NCBI RefSeq assembly: GCF_018918185.1
Contig: NZ_JAHLPZ010000001.1
Location: 558,001-622,000, forward strand
DNA from: Eubacterium sp. MSJ-21
GTDB taxonomy: Bacteria > Bacillota > Clostridia > Lachnospirales > Lachnospiraceae
Direction: 5' to 3'
Length of the DNA: 64,000 bases
A program made the translations under genes and the position numbers. The notes below the pieces were generated by a model that saw only the letters and a list, made by a program, of their open reading frames with translations, did not search any database and had not been told where the DNA came from. This document shows positions 32,613-41,804 of this stretch, piece by piece. The stretch's first letter is position 1. Every line of letters starts with the position of its first letter.

Positions 32613-35600
32613 ATGTTTATTTCGTTTTGGAAAGAAAATATTCACAAACTAAAAATCAATAAAATATGGAAACAGGTTCTTGTATATGGAATCGTAGCGT
32701 TTTTGATTATGCAGTGTTATCAGCTGCCGTTTGCATTTGAAAATGAAAATATACCTGATGAGGTGGCAAGTATTGGAGACGCAACGTGGATTGACGCATA
32801 TCCGGATATGAATCTGCAGGAACAGGAAAACGATGATTTGCAGATAGAAACAGATGGTATAGAGGTATACAGTGCCAATTCTGATTTATATTACCAGGCC
32901 CCGGATACATCAAATCCATTTGTGGCTTATGCAATGACTATTTCAAGGGGCAGCGGTATGAATTCGGATAATCTGTGTGCAACGTATGTATCGCAGGCAT
33001 TGTATGGATATTACGGAGATGAGGCCCCTGTTTCCGGAATGACATTGGTATCGCAGATATCAAACACATTGGCGGGAAGTGAAAGATGGGAATGTGTATA
33101 TGCAGATGCTGCATGCCTTCCTGCCAGTAAGACAGAAGCGGAGTTTGATGCATTATTTGATGGTCTGACAAATCCTGGAGATATTGTCTGTTTTGTAAAT
33201 GGTAGTCTGGATAATTATGTCCATTGTGGCATTGCAGGAGGCGGTGCTGCATTGATCGGACATTTAAAAAGTTCCGGATGGGATTCCTTGCGGGCATGTT
33301 ATTATATTGATAATGCAGTAGACGTCAGAAAAATCTGTTCCGGAATGATCATTTATCGATATAAAGAAAAACCAAAAAAGGGAACAATCTGTGTCTGTAA
33401 AAATTATAATGAAGCTGTGTATAAAATAAATCCGAAATTGTATGATATTGCAGGAGCAAACTATGCGGTCTATGCGAACCGGCAGGATGCGGTCAATGGA
33501 ACAAATGCACAGGGATATTGTTATATTGAACCGGACTGGAATGGTGGACCTGCAGGTGACAATGTTTCATGTACTGCAACTACGTATCCGAACCAGAATG
33601 GTGTGGAAGTGCAGTTTGAAGAGGGAACGTATTATGTGAAAGAATATAATGTACCAACCAGCGGTGCATGGCGTCTAGATCCAATGGTTTATGAGACAAA
33701 AATATATGCAGACAAGCTTACTGTGCTAGGATTACCAAGAGACAGCAATGCGAACCCGATTAATATGGATTATTATTTTATGTATTGTGATACGCAGACG
33801 ATAGGTCCGGAGCGGGAGTTCCTGGGGGAACTTCAGTTAAAGAAAAACGTGGATCCCAAGTATCAGGAAATGATTCAAGATAATTCCAACTATTCGTTAG
33901 ATGGAATTGAGTATACGATTTATGCTGTTTCTGGTGATCAGGTGTTTGATGGTTCCAATCCGGTTGGTACTTTTCGGATTGATGAATCCGGAAAAGGAAT
34001 TGTACAATCCTGTTCACATGATGCAGCTTGTATAGGAACCAACAAAATGAAATTGCGGTTGGGCTGGTATCTGATCTATGAGACAAAGGCAAATACAAGT
34101 ATGCGCATAAACACAACTCCAAAGTGGGTTCAGATTATGGGTGGACATACGGAGCCGGTTACGATAACTGTGTCGGATAAACCACAGTATGCAAGTATTG
34201 GATTATTGCTGCAGAAAAGAGGGAAAGAGCAACAACCGGTTGCGGGGGCTTATTACGAGGTAAAGTACTATCCGTGTGTATCCGATCGGAATCCGCGAGA
34301 AAATGGTCATTCAGCAGCAAGAACATGGAATTTCAAGACAGATCAAAATGGGCAGATAATTTATAAAAATGATCCTGCCTGGTTCGTGGATGGAGATGCA
34401 TTTTATAAAGATGAATACAGAAATGAAGTATTGCCGGCAGGAACTATTACGATTCAGGAAACACGGGCTCCGGAAGGATATTTACTGGATGACACGGTAT
34501 ATGTGAAAAGAATTGTTCCAGATGGAGAGAAAATGGTCATGTCAGAAAATGCAACCTATGTTACAGAGAAAGAAATAAGGGGGGATCTGTCTTTCCGAAA
34601 AGTAAATGAAGATGGAACGCCTCTTGCTGATGTTGAGTTTCTGATTTCGGATGGGACAGGTACTTCATACCATGTCTGGACAGATCAAAATGGATATTAT
34701 TCAACAGCGGCATCCTATATTCCACATTCTTATCGAACCAATGAACAAAAACAGGGATGTGGAGTCTGGTTTGGACAAGCAGAGGTTGATGACGCACAGG
34801 GAGCACTTCCGTATGGTGAATATAGTATTCAGGAATTACGATGTGACGCAAATAAAAATCAATATCGGAATATGGAAACTGTGACAGTCCGCATATCGGA
34901 AAATGATAAGGTTATCGAATTAGGAACATTTGTTAACAAAAAATTTTCATCCATTAGAACAAAAGCAGGGTATAAGTTGTCAGATTTTACTGGTGTTGTA
35001 AATTCTATTGTGCCATGTAAGGATGTTGTTTCTTTTGACGGATTGGAAATTGGACATACTTATCGAATTAGAGGAGAAGTCCGCTGGAAAGAAGATGCCG
35101 GACTTCTGGATGAGAAATATATAGAACAATCTGGATATATAGAATTTGTTGCAAATGAGGAACAAATGGATGTGGATGTTCTCTATAAAATAAAATATTG
35201 TGAAGACCTGGCTGGTGTACCGATTGTATTTTTTGAATATGTGGAAGATACCGCTTATCCGGGAGAGATAATAGCAGTACATACCGATATCAATGATGAA
35301 ATGCAGACAATATGTTTTCCAAAGCATGAAGAGCCAACAACGGAAGCACCGACAACGACAGAAGAGGTGACAACGGAAGCACCGACAACGACAGAAGAGG
35401 TGACAACGGAGGCACCGACAACGACAGAAGAGATGACAACGGAGGCACCGACAACGGCAGAAGAGGTGACAACGGAAGCACGGACAACGACAGAAGCGGT
35501 GACAACGGAGGCACCGACAACGACAGAAGCGGTGACAACGGAAGCGCCGACAACGACAGAAGAGGTGATAACGGAGGCACCGACAACGACAGAAGAGGTG

Positions 35601-35837
35601 ACAACACAGATACCAACAACGGAAACAAGAATAACAGTGGAGGTTCTGCCGACGACAGAAGTGAAGGGAACATCTGAAACACCAACAACCACAGAAATAA
35701 CGACAGAAGAATCACACACAGAGGATGCTGTAAGAACCGGTGATGAAGCAGATCTGTTTTTGATGATTATGATCTTGTCGACAACGTTCGTGGGTATCAT
35801 ATTATTGATATTGGGTAAGAAACATAATAAGAGATAA
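32613..35837 (+). CDS. Large surface-anchored protein: NlpC-like head, CnaB/VaFE stalk, Thr-rich repeats
   Basis: 1074 residues. N-terminal signal/anchor helix (about 24-40). Residues ~105-245 look like an NlpC/P60-type domain with Cys122 (NLCATYVSQAL) and His204 (YVHCGIAGG). Then several CnaB/SpaA-like modules (PKKGTICVCKNYN, GDLSFRKVNEDGTPLADVEF, TIQETRAPEGYLLD) of the kind that form isopeptide bonds, a VaFE-like module (about 780-905: KDVVSFDGLEIGHTYRIRGEV), eight TTEAPTTTEEV repeats, and a C-terminal V-R-T-G-D sorting-like motif, hydrophobic helix and basic tail. Probably a wall-linked adhesin or enzyme. GGAGGA (32601-32606) precedes the start. Domain limits are approximate. Confidence 0.85.
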   Translation: MFISFWKENIHKLKINKIWKQVLVYGIVAFLIMQCYQLPFAFENENIPDEVASIGDATWIDAYPDMNLQEQENDDLQIETDGIEVYSANSDLYYQAPDTSNPFVAYAMTISRGSGMNSDNLCATYVSQALYGYYGDEAPVSGMTLVSQISNTLAGSERWECVYADAACLPASKTEAEFDALFDGLTNPGDIVCFVNGSLDNYVHCGIAGGGAALIGHLKSSGWDSLRACYYIDNAVDVRKICSGMIIYRYKEKPKKGTICVCKNYNEAVYKINPKLYDIAGANYAVYANRQDAVNGTNAQGYCYIEPDWNGGPAGDNVSCTATTYPNQNGVEVQFEEGTYYVKEYNVPTSGAWRLDPMVYETKIYADKLTVLGLPRDSNANPINMDYYFMYCDTQTIGPEREFLGELQLKKNVDPKYQEMIQDNSNYSLDGIEYTIYAVSGDQVFDGSNPVGTFRIDESGKGIVQSCSHDAACIGTNKMKLRLGWYLIYETKANTSMRINTTPKWVQIMGGHTEPVTITVSDKPQYASIGLLLQKRGKEQQPVAGAYYEVKYYPCVSDRNPRENGHSAARTWNFKTDQNGQIIYKNDPAWFVDGDAFYKDEYRNEVLPAGTITIQETRAPEGYLLDDTVYVKRIVPDGEKMVMSENATYVTEKEIRGDLSFRKVNEDGTPLADVEFLISDGTGTSYHVWTDQNGYYSTAASYIPHSYRTNEQKQGCGVWFGQAEVDDAQGALPYGEYSIQELRCDANKNQYRNMETVTVRISENDKVIELGTFVNKKFSSIRTKAGYKLSDFTGVVNSIVPCKDVVSFDGLEIGHTYRIRGEVRWKEDAGLLDEKYIEQSGYIEFVANEEQMDVDVLYKIKYCEDLAGVPIVFFEYVEDTAYPGEIIAVHTDINDEMQTICFPKHEEPTTEAPTTTEEVTTEAPTTTEEVTTEAPTTTEEMTTEAPTTAEEVTTEARTTTEAVTTEAPTTTEAVTTEAPTTTEEVITEAPTTTEEVTTQIPTTETRITVEVLPTTEVKGTSETPTTTEITTEESHTEDAVRTGDEADLFLMIMILSTTFVGIILLILGKKHNKR
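35337..35600 (+). repeat. Tandem 33-bp repeat, eight copies
   Basis: Eight copies of a 33-bp unit encoding TTEAPTTTEEV (variants M, A, R, I), in frame within the surface protein. It forms a Thr/Pro/Glu-rich spacer that probably spans the cell wall and may be O-glycosylated. Copy number is likely to vary between strains. Confidence 0.95.
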
Positions 35838-35844
35838 AAATAAT

Positions 35845-35872
35845 TCCCCCGTTCTGTAAAATGCAGAATGGG
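35845..35872. terminator. Bidirectional terminator between convergent genes
   Basis: CCCCCGTTCTG pairs with CAGAATGGGGG (one G-U) around a 7-nt loop, between the surface protein and the GGDEF/EAL gene that converge on it. Confidence 0.85.
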
Positions 35873-35885
35873 GGATCTCTGAATA

Positions 35886-38315
35886 TTAATCATGCAATGT
35901 TTTGTGTTTGCTTAAAAGCTCGATAAAATCGGTAGAATTCAAAGGCTTGGAGAAAAGATAACCCTGCAATGTATCGCAGAATTGATTCTGCAGGATCTGT
36001 AACTGCTCGTTATCTTCAACGCCTTCTGCTACAACGGAGATATCCATTTTATGTGCCAGATCAATGATAGAATCTGCGATGCAGCGATCTTTTTCGTTAC
36101 TGCAAATGCCATCAATAAAAGATTTATCAATCTTCAGGGTATCAATTGGAATCTGCGTCAGGTAGTTGAAAGAAGAGTAGCCGGTTCCAAAATCGTCTAA
36201 TGCGATAGAACAACCAAGTTCTTTCATCTGATTAATAAGCTTTAAATTATGTTCGAAAGAGTTCATCAGAACACTTTCCGTAATCTCAATTTCAAGATGC
36301 TTCAGATTCATGCCTGTTTTTTCCGGGATATCTCTTATGATGTCAATCAGATGGTCGTCTTTTAACTGCGTGGTTGATACATTGACTGATACACGGAGTG
36401 GACCAAATCCGCTCTTGATCAGAACCTGATTGAAATTGCACGCTTCGATCAATGCCCATTCACCAAGGATGTTGATGATACCGGTTTCCTCTGCGATTGG
36501 GATAAATTCGGCAGGAGAGATAAAACCAACCAGTTCGGACTCAATACGCATCAGAGCTTCATAGCCGGTAACCTGACCACTTTCCACATTGACCTGAGGC
36601 TGATATTGTAAGTAAATCTCATTTTTATCAATAACATGGGATAAAATCTCGGCAAGATCGTTCCTGCGGTTGACATCATCCTCCATGTAGCTGTCGAAGA
36701 AGCAGTAGCTGTTTTTACCGGAGTTCTTCGCATTATACATTGCGATATCTGCATTTTTGATAAGCTCACTGACTGTCAGTCCGTTATTCGGGAAGACTGC
36801 AATACCGACACTCATGGAAACCATGGCGGTTTCATCGTTTAAGATAAATGGATGATGTACAATATTGACAAGCTGTTCTGCGAAGTTCTCCAGATCGTCC
36901 ACGTTATCAAAGCGATTCTTTAATACCAGAAATTCATCGCCACCATTTCGAGCCAGAATATCATCAGATGCGATACAGGAAAGCATCCGGCTGGAGACAT
37001 CCTTTAACAGAAGGTCACCATAGTCATGCCCGAGTGTATCGTTGATATTTTTAAAATTGTCCAGATCAATAAAGAAGATGGCATGCCTGCTGGCACCGAC
37101 GCTTGCGTCATGAAAAATATCGTAAGCATATTTCATGAATGCAACACGGTTATACAAACCGGTCAGGCCATCGTGGTAGGCAAGCTGTTCGATGTGTGCA
37201 TAGTTCTTTTTCAGTTCCTGTTCGCTGACTTCCAAAGCGGCTTTGGAAGCGGATAATTCCTTGTAGTTGTTTGAGATAATATCCATCATGCTGTTGAACA
37301 TGCGGGCGAGATCTCCGAATTCATTGTCAGATAAAATATCACATTTGACATCCAGATTTCCGGAAGAGGCGTCCGACATGTTGTCACGCAGGGTGTAAAT
37401 CGGCTCTGTGTATTTCGCAGATAAAATCTGGCTCATCCACACTGCAATCAGAAGAATGATGATGAGTGTGATACTCATTGTGATTGGCAATGTTGTTAGT
37501 ATTTGCTGATATTGTGTTCCCTGCTGTTTGATCAGATACAGCCAGTTGGAATCGGAAAGCTTGCAAAAACCATAGATATTTCCGAAAGAGGAGGCTTTGA
37601 GATGTCCATAGTCATTTGTATTATCAGCTCCTTTCAGACAGTTAAATGCCTGTGTTTCGAGTTCCTTTTGCCCGGTCAGTCCGGTAGAAGTGAAGAGATA
37701 GCCACCATCGCTTGTCAGGATGAATGCGGAACCATCTTCCGGGATAAATGATCCGAAATACTTGGATGTAATATTGGCACGGATCAGACCCACAATCTGA
37801 CTTTTAATGATAATTGGAGATACAACATCAATACTCTCAATCTCCTTGAGAGAGGAACACTGTAAAATCTTGGTTTCGGTGATATCTTCCACAGGAATTG
37901 TCATATGCTCCTGCCAGTCTGCAGTGTTTGTTTTGTCAGAACTTGTAATATAATATCCGTCAACATCATAGAGATAGTAGTTAACGTTATTTCCGGTATA
38001 ATCGGAAGCTGTTGAAAATAGCTCTGAGACATTTGTATAGTAAGGAGAGTCATTTCCAAGAGTAACACCATTGTAATTTTCCAAAACCAGATTCTGGATG
38101 TTTGTACCATTGGTCAAACCTTCAACTTCCGCAATCTGGGAGTTTAACTGCGCTTGAAATCCCATACCATAGTTTTTGGCAAGCTGTTCAGTAGATTCTG
38201 TTGCAAGCTCCATGTATTTTTTATAAGATAAATTGTATGTAAAGATTGTCAGAAATATAAGTGGCAGACACGCCATTAAAACAAGCGACAATCGCAAAGA
38301 CTTTTGTATAGACAT
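35886..38315 (-). CDS. Membrane GGDEF-EAL protein with extracellular sensor and HAMP
   Basis: 809 residues. Membrane helix ~8-28, an extracytoplasmic dCache-like sensor (~30-280), second helix ~283-303, HAMP (~305-360), GGDEF domain with intact G458-G-D-E-F462, and EAL domain with E586-A-L-M-R, NVS, EITES, DDFGTGYSS, K-I-D-K and AEGVE. GGDEF domains make c-di-GMP and EAL domains degrade it; both active sites look intact. The RxxD inhibitory site before GGDEF is not kept (A-S-D-D). It is divergent from the MshEN/CheX-like gene, suggesting shared signalling. Promoter at 38364-38392. Confidence 0.93.
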   Translation of the reverse strand: MSIQKSLRLSLVLMACLPLIFLTIFTYNLSYKKYMELATESTEQLAKNYGMGFQAQLNSQIAEVEGLTNGTNIQNLVLENYNGVTLGNDSPYYTNVSELFSTASDYTGNNVNYYLYDVDGYYITSSDKTNTADWQEHMTIPVEDITETKILQCSSLKEIESIDVVSPIIIKSQIVGLIRANITSKYFGSFIPEDGSAFILTSDGGYLFTSTGLTGQKELETQAFNCLKGADNTNDYGHLKASSFGNIYGFCKLSDSNWLYLIKQQGTQYQQILTTLPITMSITLIIILLIAVWMSQILSAKYTEPIYTLRDNMSDASSGNLDVKCDILSDNEFGDLARMFNSMMDIISNNYKELSASKAALEVSEQELKKNYAHIEQLAYHDGLTGLYNRVAFMKYAYDIFHDASVGASRHAIFFIDLDNFKNINDTLGHDYGDLLLKDVSSRMLSCIASDDILARNGGDEFLVLKNRFDNVDDLENFAEQLVNIVHHPFILNDETAMVSMSVGIAVFPNNGLTVSELIKNADIAMYNAKNSGKNSYCFFDSYMEDDVNRRNDLAEILSHVIDKNEIYLQYQPQVNVESGQVTGYEALMRIESELVGFISPAEFIPIAEETGIINILGEWALIEACNFNQVLIKSGFGPLRVSVNVSTTQLKDDHLIDIIRDIPEKTGMNLKHLEIEITESVLMNSFEHNLKLINQMKELGCSIALDDFGTGYSSFNYLTQIPIDTLKIDKSFIDGICSNEKDRCIADSIIDLAHKMDISVVAEGVEDNEQLQILQNQFCDTLQGYLFSKPLNSTDFIELLSKHKTLHD

Positions 38316-38363
38316 AAACCGTTCCCCTCAAAGTAAAGTATGTATCATAAATGTAATAGATAT

Positions 38364-38392
38364 ATTATATAGGAAAAGTTAAGAATATTCAA
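38364..38392 (-). promoter_or_regulatory. Promoter of the GGDEF/EAL gene
   Basis: On the minus strand, TTGAAT (38392-38387), a 17-bp spacer and TATAAT (38369-38364), about 50 bp before the start codon. Confidence 0.75.
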
Positions 38393-38427
38393 TCATGAAA
38401 GCACTTATTTTTGCATTTGTACGGCAG

Positions 38428-38456
38428 TTGCTTTTTGGCTTGGGATTGTGTATAAT
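38428..38456 (+). promoter_or_regulatory. Promoter of the MshEN/CheX-like gene
   Basis: TTGCTT (38428-38433), a 17-bp spacer and TATAAT (38451-38456), 52 bp before ATG 38509 and back to back with the minus-strand promoter. Confidence 0.75.
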
Positions 38457-38508
38457 AATCAATAAATTATGAATTCTTGACAGAAGAATTACATGAAGGA
38501 GGGGCGTT

Positions 38509-39399
38509 ATGTTTGGAGTTTATTTTGGAAAATATCTCGAAGATGCGGGTGTGTTGACACATGAGCAATATACGGAAATCGTAGAGGCAAGTCGTACAGC
38601 ACGTGTAAAGATGGGATTGCTCGCAGTCAGTGAAGGAATTATGACAAAGGAACAGGCAGACGAGGTCAATCAGCTGCAGGCGATGAAGGATGCCAGATTT
38701 GGTGATATTGCAGTGGAAAAGGGTTATTTGACAGATGAGCAGGTTGGAAAACTTCTGAAAAAACAAGGGGATTCCTATCTTTTATTTGTACAGGCACTTG
38801 TAGAACGCAAGTTGCTTACTTTGGAGGATATTCAGAAGTATCTGAATCATTATAAAAAGTCAGAGCGTTATACGGCACTTGAGATTGATGCATTGAAAAG
38901 CTCAGATATCGATAAAATTATTCAGATTTTCTTAAAAGACAATCAGGTTCCGGCAATTGTGAAGGATTATCTTGCATTGCTTGCCAGAAATATGGTTCGT
39001 TTTGTTGATAACAAGGTTCGTTTTGAGCGGATTGAACGTATCCATACATATACAAGCAGGTACATTGCAAGCCAGTGCTTTAATGGCGATTATAATCTGT
39101 TTATCGGTATCTGCAATGTTGGAACAAAGCCGATTGCTACTGAGTTTGCAAAAGAAGAATTTGAAGCGATTGATGAGGATAGTCTGGATGCAGTATGTGA
39201 GTTCATCAATGTATGCAATGGGTTATTTGCATCAAAGGAGTCTCTGGAGGGTGTTCATATTGATATGCTTCCGCCGGAGATGTATACCGATATCACAACC
39301 ATCAGTTCAGAGGGGATGATGTTCCTGCTTCCATGTTATGTGCATGGTGAACGTGCAGATATAGTAATCTGTCTGGAAACAAAGTGGAATATCGGTTAA
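38509..39399 (+). CDS. MshEN-like repeat protein fused to a CheX-like phosphatase domain
   Basis: 296 residues, soluble. Four units with exact 29-residue spacing start at residues 5, 34, 63 and 92. The third (R63-F-G-D-I-A...GYLTDEQ...LLKKQ86) closely fits the MshEN pattern R-L-G-x-x-L...I...L...L..Q; the second also ends in Q. MshEN domains of type II/IV secretion ATPases bind c-di-GMP. Residues ~150-296 resemble CheX/CheC, with the phosphatase motif E231-F-I-N234 and following N-G. CheX dephosphorylates CheY-P, and a CheY gene follows 37 bp later. GGAGGGG (38497-38503) supports the start. Domain calls are by eye. Confidence 0.75.
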   Translation: MFGVYFGKYLEDAGVLTHEQYTEIVEASRTARVKMGLLAVSEGIMTKEQADEVNQLQAMKDARFGDIAVEKGYLTDEQVGKLLKKQGDSYLLFVQALVERKLLTLEDIQKYLNHYKKSERYTALEIDALKSSDIDKIIQIFLKDNQVPAIVKDYLALLARNMVRFVDNKVRFERIERIHTYTSRYIASQCFNGDYNLFIGICNVGTKPIATEFAKEEFEAIDEDSLDAVCEFINVCNGLFASKESLEGVHIDMLPPEMYTDITTISSEGMMFLLPCYVHGERADIVICLETKWNIG

Positions 39400-39436
39400 T
39401 ACGGAAAGAATAGGATAAATAAGGAGAATGATTATC

Positions 39437-39799
39437 ATGGCCAATATATTGATTGTAGATGATTCAAGAACATCCCGTAAAATCTTAAGAGGACTTTTGG
39501 AACAAAACGGATATGTAGTTGTTGGCGAGGCTAAAAATGGACAGGAAGGTTATGATATGTACGCACAGTACAAGCCTGACCTTGTAACCATGGATATTAC
39601 AATGCCGGTGATGTCCGGGGTGGATAGTCTGAAGAAAATTAAAGCGGATTTCCCGGATGCAAAGATTGTTATGGTTTCCGCAGCCGGACAGCAGCATAAT
39701 ATGTTAGAAGCTGTACAGAGTGGTGCCGCAGAGTTTATTGCAAAACCATTTGATGCAGAGACGATCAAGAATGTATTAAATACCGTTCTCGAAGGTTAA
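39437..39799 (+). CDS. CheY-like single-domain response regulator
   Basis: 120 residues from ATG 39437; AAGGAG (39421-39426) abuts the in-frame ATG 39428, so the later start is preferred. Receiver hallmarks: IVDDSRTSRK (acidic pair), phosphoacceptor Asp in LVTMDITMPVMSG, Ser in VMVSAAGQ and Lys in IAKPFD. There is no output domain, so it acts by protein contact, as CheY does on the flagellar switch. It lies directly after the CheX-like gene, its likely phosphatase. No cheA kinase gene is nearby. Confidence 0.93.
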   Translation: MANILIVDDSRTSRKILRGLLEQNGYVVVGEAKNGQEGYDMYAQYKPDLVTMDITMPVMSGVDSLKKIKADFPDAKIVMVSAAGQQHNMLEAVQSGAAEFIAKPFDAETIKNVLNTVLEG

Positions 39800-39821
39800 G
39801 TAAAAAGAAAAATAAGCATGG

Positions 39822-39858
39822 AATGGTCGTATATACCCGATATGTATATATGACCATT
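39822..39858 (+). terminator. Hairpin after the CheY gene, possible terminator
   Basis: AATGGTC-G-TATATAC pairs with GTATATA-T-GACCATT, a long stem followed by a weak T-rich tail (TTGTGTTGTTT). Confidence 0.6.
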
Positions 39859-39896
39859 TGTGTTGTTTGAATAAAGTCAGTGGAGTTGTTTTATAA

Positions 39897-40838
39897 ATGA
39901 TAGAGACAGTTGTATCCGTAGATTTGATGGTGGAAGAAGAACTGAAGGTAAAGAAAAATCATCTGGCACCGGATTTTCCTACGGGAGAAGAAAAGAGAAT
40001 CTGTATTGTATCCGGGTTGTATGGGGATGAATTGCAGGGGCAGTATATCTGTTATGAGGTGATTCGCCGGATTAAACTGGAATATGAAAATCTGGTTGGG
40101 ATTGTGGATGTATATCCGGCCTTGAATCCGATGGGCCTCGATTCTAAGACGAGAGAGATCCCAGGTTCGGGAATTGATATGAATTCCATATTTCCGGGAT
40201 CAAAGCTAGGTGCGTTGGGTGAGTATACCGCATCCTGTATTTTCGATGATATCAAAGGGGCTGATGTTTGTATTGATCTGCATGCAAGTAATCTGTATGT
40301 ACATGAGGTGCCGCAGGTTCGTATGAACGATGACCGGGTGGATGAGCTGATGCCCATCGCTAAGTGTCTGAATGTGGATATGATCTGGATTCATCCGAGC
40401 AATTCTGTATTGAACGGAAGCCTTGCATATTCCTTAAATGAGGTTGGCGTGCGTTCGGTCGTAATTGAGTCCGGGGTTGCATATCGGATCAATCAGCAGT
40501 ATTGCAATGAGATTGTGGATGGATTGTTTGCGCTGATGAAGGAGATGGGAATCTGGAAAGGAAAAACTGTGACACCGAAGAAGGTCCCAATCACAAATGA
40601 TAAGGACATCCGATATATTAATGCGGAAAGCAGCGGTATCTTTATTCCGGTAGTACAGTTATTTGCACAGGTAAAAAAAGGGGACGAACTTGGAACAGTT
40701 GTAAATGTGATTACCGGCGCTGTGGAAGAAGTTGTATATGCATCCGGAGATGGTATGATCTGTTCCATGCGCGATTATCCGGTTATTGAGGAAGGCTCCC
40801 TGCTTGCAAGAATTGTGGGAGGAAACACCTATGAATAA
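39897..40838 (+). CDS. Aspartoacylase/succinylglutamate desuccinylase-like protein (M14), altered zinc site
   Basis: 313 residues, first of a tandem pair. The AstE/AspA fold is seen in ICIVSGLYGDELQGQ, VDVYPALNPMG, DMNSIFPGS and VCIDLHAS, with a C-terminal barrel-like domain (SSGIFIPVVQLFAQVKKGDELG). In the family the first zinc ligand is His in H-G-x-E; here it is Tyr42 (Y-G-D-E45). His129 (D-L-H) is kept, while the substrate Arg of D-x-N-R is Ser97. The pattern suggests a changed or lost hydrolase activity. AGTGGAG (39879-39885) precedes the start. The second M14 gene overlaps it by 8 bp. Confidence 0.82.
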   Translation: MIETVVSVDLMVEEELKVKKNHLAPDFPTGEEKRICIVSGLYGDELQGQYICYEVIRRIKLEYENLVGIVDVYPALNPMGLDSKTREIPGSGIDMNSIFPGSKLGALGEYTASCIFDDIKGADVCIDLHASNLYVHEVPQVRMNDDRVDELMPIAKCLNVDMIWIHPSNSVLNGSLAYSLNEVGVRSVVIESGVAYRINQQYCNEIVDGLFALMKEMGIWKGKTVTPKKVPITNDKDIRYINAESSGIFIPVVQLFAQVKKGDELGTVVNVITGAVEEVVYASGDGMICSMRDYPVIEEGSLLARIVGGNTYE

Positions 40839-41766
40839 AGAAATTATATTTTCGATGAATACAGCATTTCGTGGAGAATTTAGCATTCATGGATATTCAT
40901 ATGGACGCGGGGATAAAGCAGCATGTATAGTTGGTTCTATGCGTGGAAATGAATACCAGCAGTTATATATGTGCTCACTTCTGGCACAGAGACTGGCAGA
41001 GATTGAGGCACAGGGAGATGTGGTAGCAGGAAAGGAAATCCTGCTGATTCCTACACTGAATTACAGTTCAATGAACGCAGAAAAGAAAAAATGGATTTCG
41101 GATGATTCGGATATCAACCGTTCGTTCCCTGGTAATATCGAGGGAACTGCGACAAGCCGGATTGCGGCAACGCTGATGAATCGTGTCAAAGATTATACAT
41201 ACGGTATCCAGTTTGCGAGCTTTTATCTGCAGGGAATCTCGATTCCGCATGTCCGGATGATGGAGACCGGTACGGAGAGTACCAGTCTGGCAAATTTGTT
41301 TGGCATGCCATATGTGCTTACCGGAGATACACGTTCGTTTGATACGGCAACACTTAATTATAACTGGCAGAAGATGGGAACACAGGCTTTTTCAGTATAC
41401 TCTGCTACAACAGATACACTGGATGGCGAGAGTGCAAAGATGGCGGTAAGCGCGGTGCTCCGGTTTCTGACACGTATGGGGATCATCCGCTATGAGAGCC
41501 ACGGCGGATATATTTCAACGACACTCAAGGAAAAAGATCTTGTGTCAGTACGTGCCGATGAGGCAGGTTTTTTCCGTTGCATCGTCGGGGTAAATCAGGA
41601 GGTAAAACGCGGGCAGGTGCTTGCGGAGATCATTAACCCGATGGATGGTAATATTAAGGCTGAAATTTTGGCACCGACGGATGGAATTGTGTTTTTTGTA
41701 CAAAATTCTCCACTCGTGTTCCAAAATGTGGTAATATACAAAATTGTAAGACGTATGCACCAGTAA
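40831..41766 (+). CDS. Second M14 aspartoacylase-like protein, zinc ligands missing
   Basis: 311 residues from ATG 40831, after GGGAGGA (40817-40823) and overlapping the previous stop by 8 bp. Same fold as its neighbour: ACIVGSMRGNEYQQ, LLIPTLNYSSMN, DINRSFPGN and a C-terminal barrel (EAGFFRCIVGVNQEVKRGQVLAE...APTDGIVFFV). The first zinc His is Arg38 (R-G-N-E41) and the D-L-H histidine region reads Q-F-A-S-F, so both His ligands are gone; the D-x-N-R arginine is kept. Probably a non-catalytic partner of the first protein, possibly forming a heteromer. purL follows 38 bp later. Confidence 0.8.
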   Translation: MNKEIIFSMNTAFRGEFSIHGYSYGRGDKAACIVGSMRGNEYQQLYMCSLLAQRLAEIEAQGDVVAGKEILLIPTLNYSSMNAEKKKWISDDSDINRSFPGNIEGTATSRIAATLMNRVKDYTYGIQFASFYLQGISIPHVRMMETGTESTSLANLFGMPYVLTGDTRSFDTATLNYNWQKMGTQAFSVYSATTDTLDGESAKMAVSAVLRFLTRMGIIRYESHGGYISTTLKEKDLVSVRADEAGFFRCIVGVNQEVKRGQVLAEIINPMDGNIKAEILAPTDGIVFFVQNSPLVFQNVVIYKIVRRMHQ

Positions 41767-41804
41767 TGTGCAGGAAGGAAATTACAAAATTCAGGAGGAA
41801 AGTC

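Noticed and set aside
35337-35600. Tandem 33-bp units considered as a CRISPR array
   Set aside because: The units abut with no spacers, are in frame and encode a protein repeat.
35255-35893. 212-codon minus-strand frame with VVGASVVTSSV repeats
   Set aside because: It is the antisense reading of the 33-bp Thr-rich repeat in the surface protein gene.
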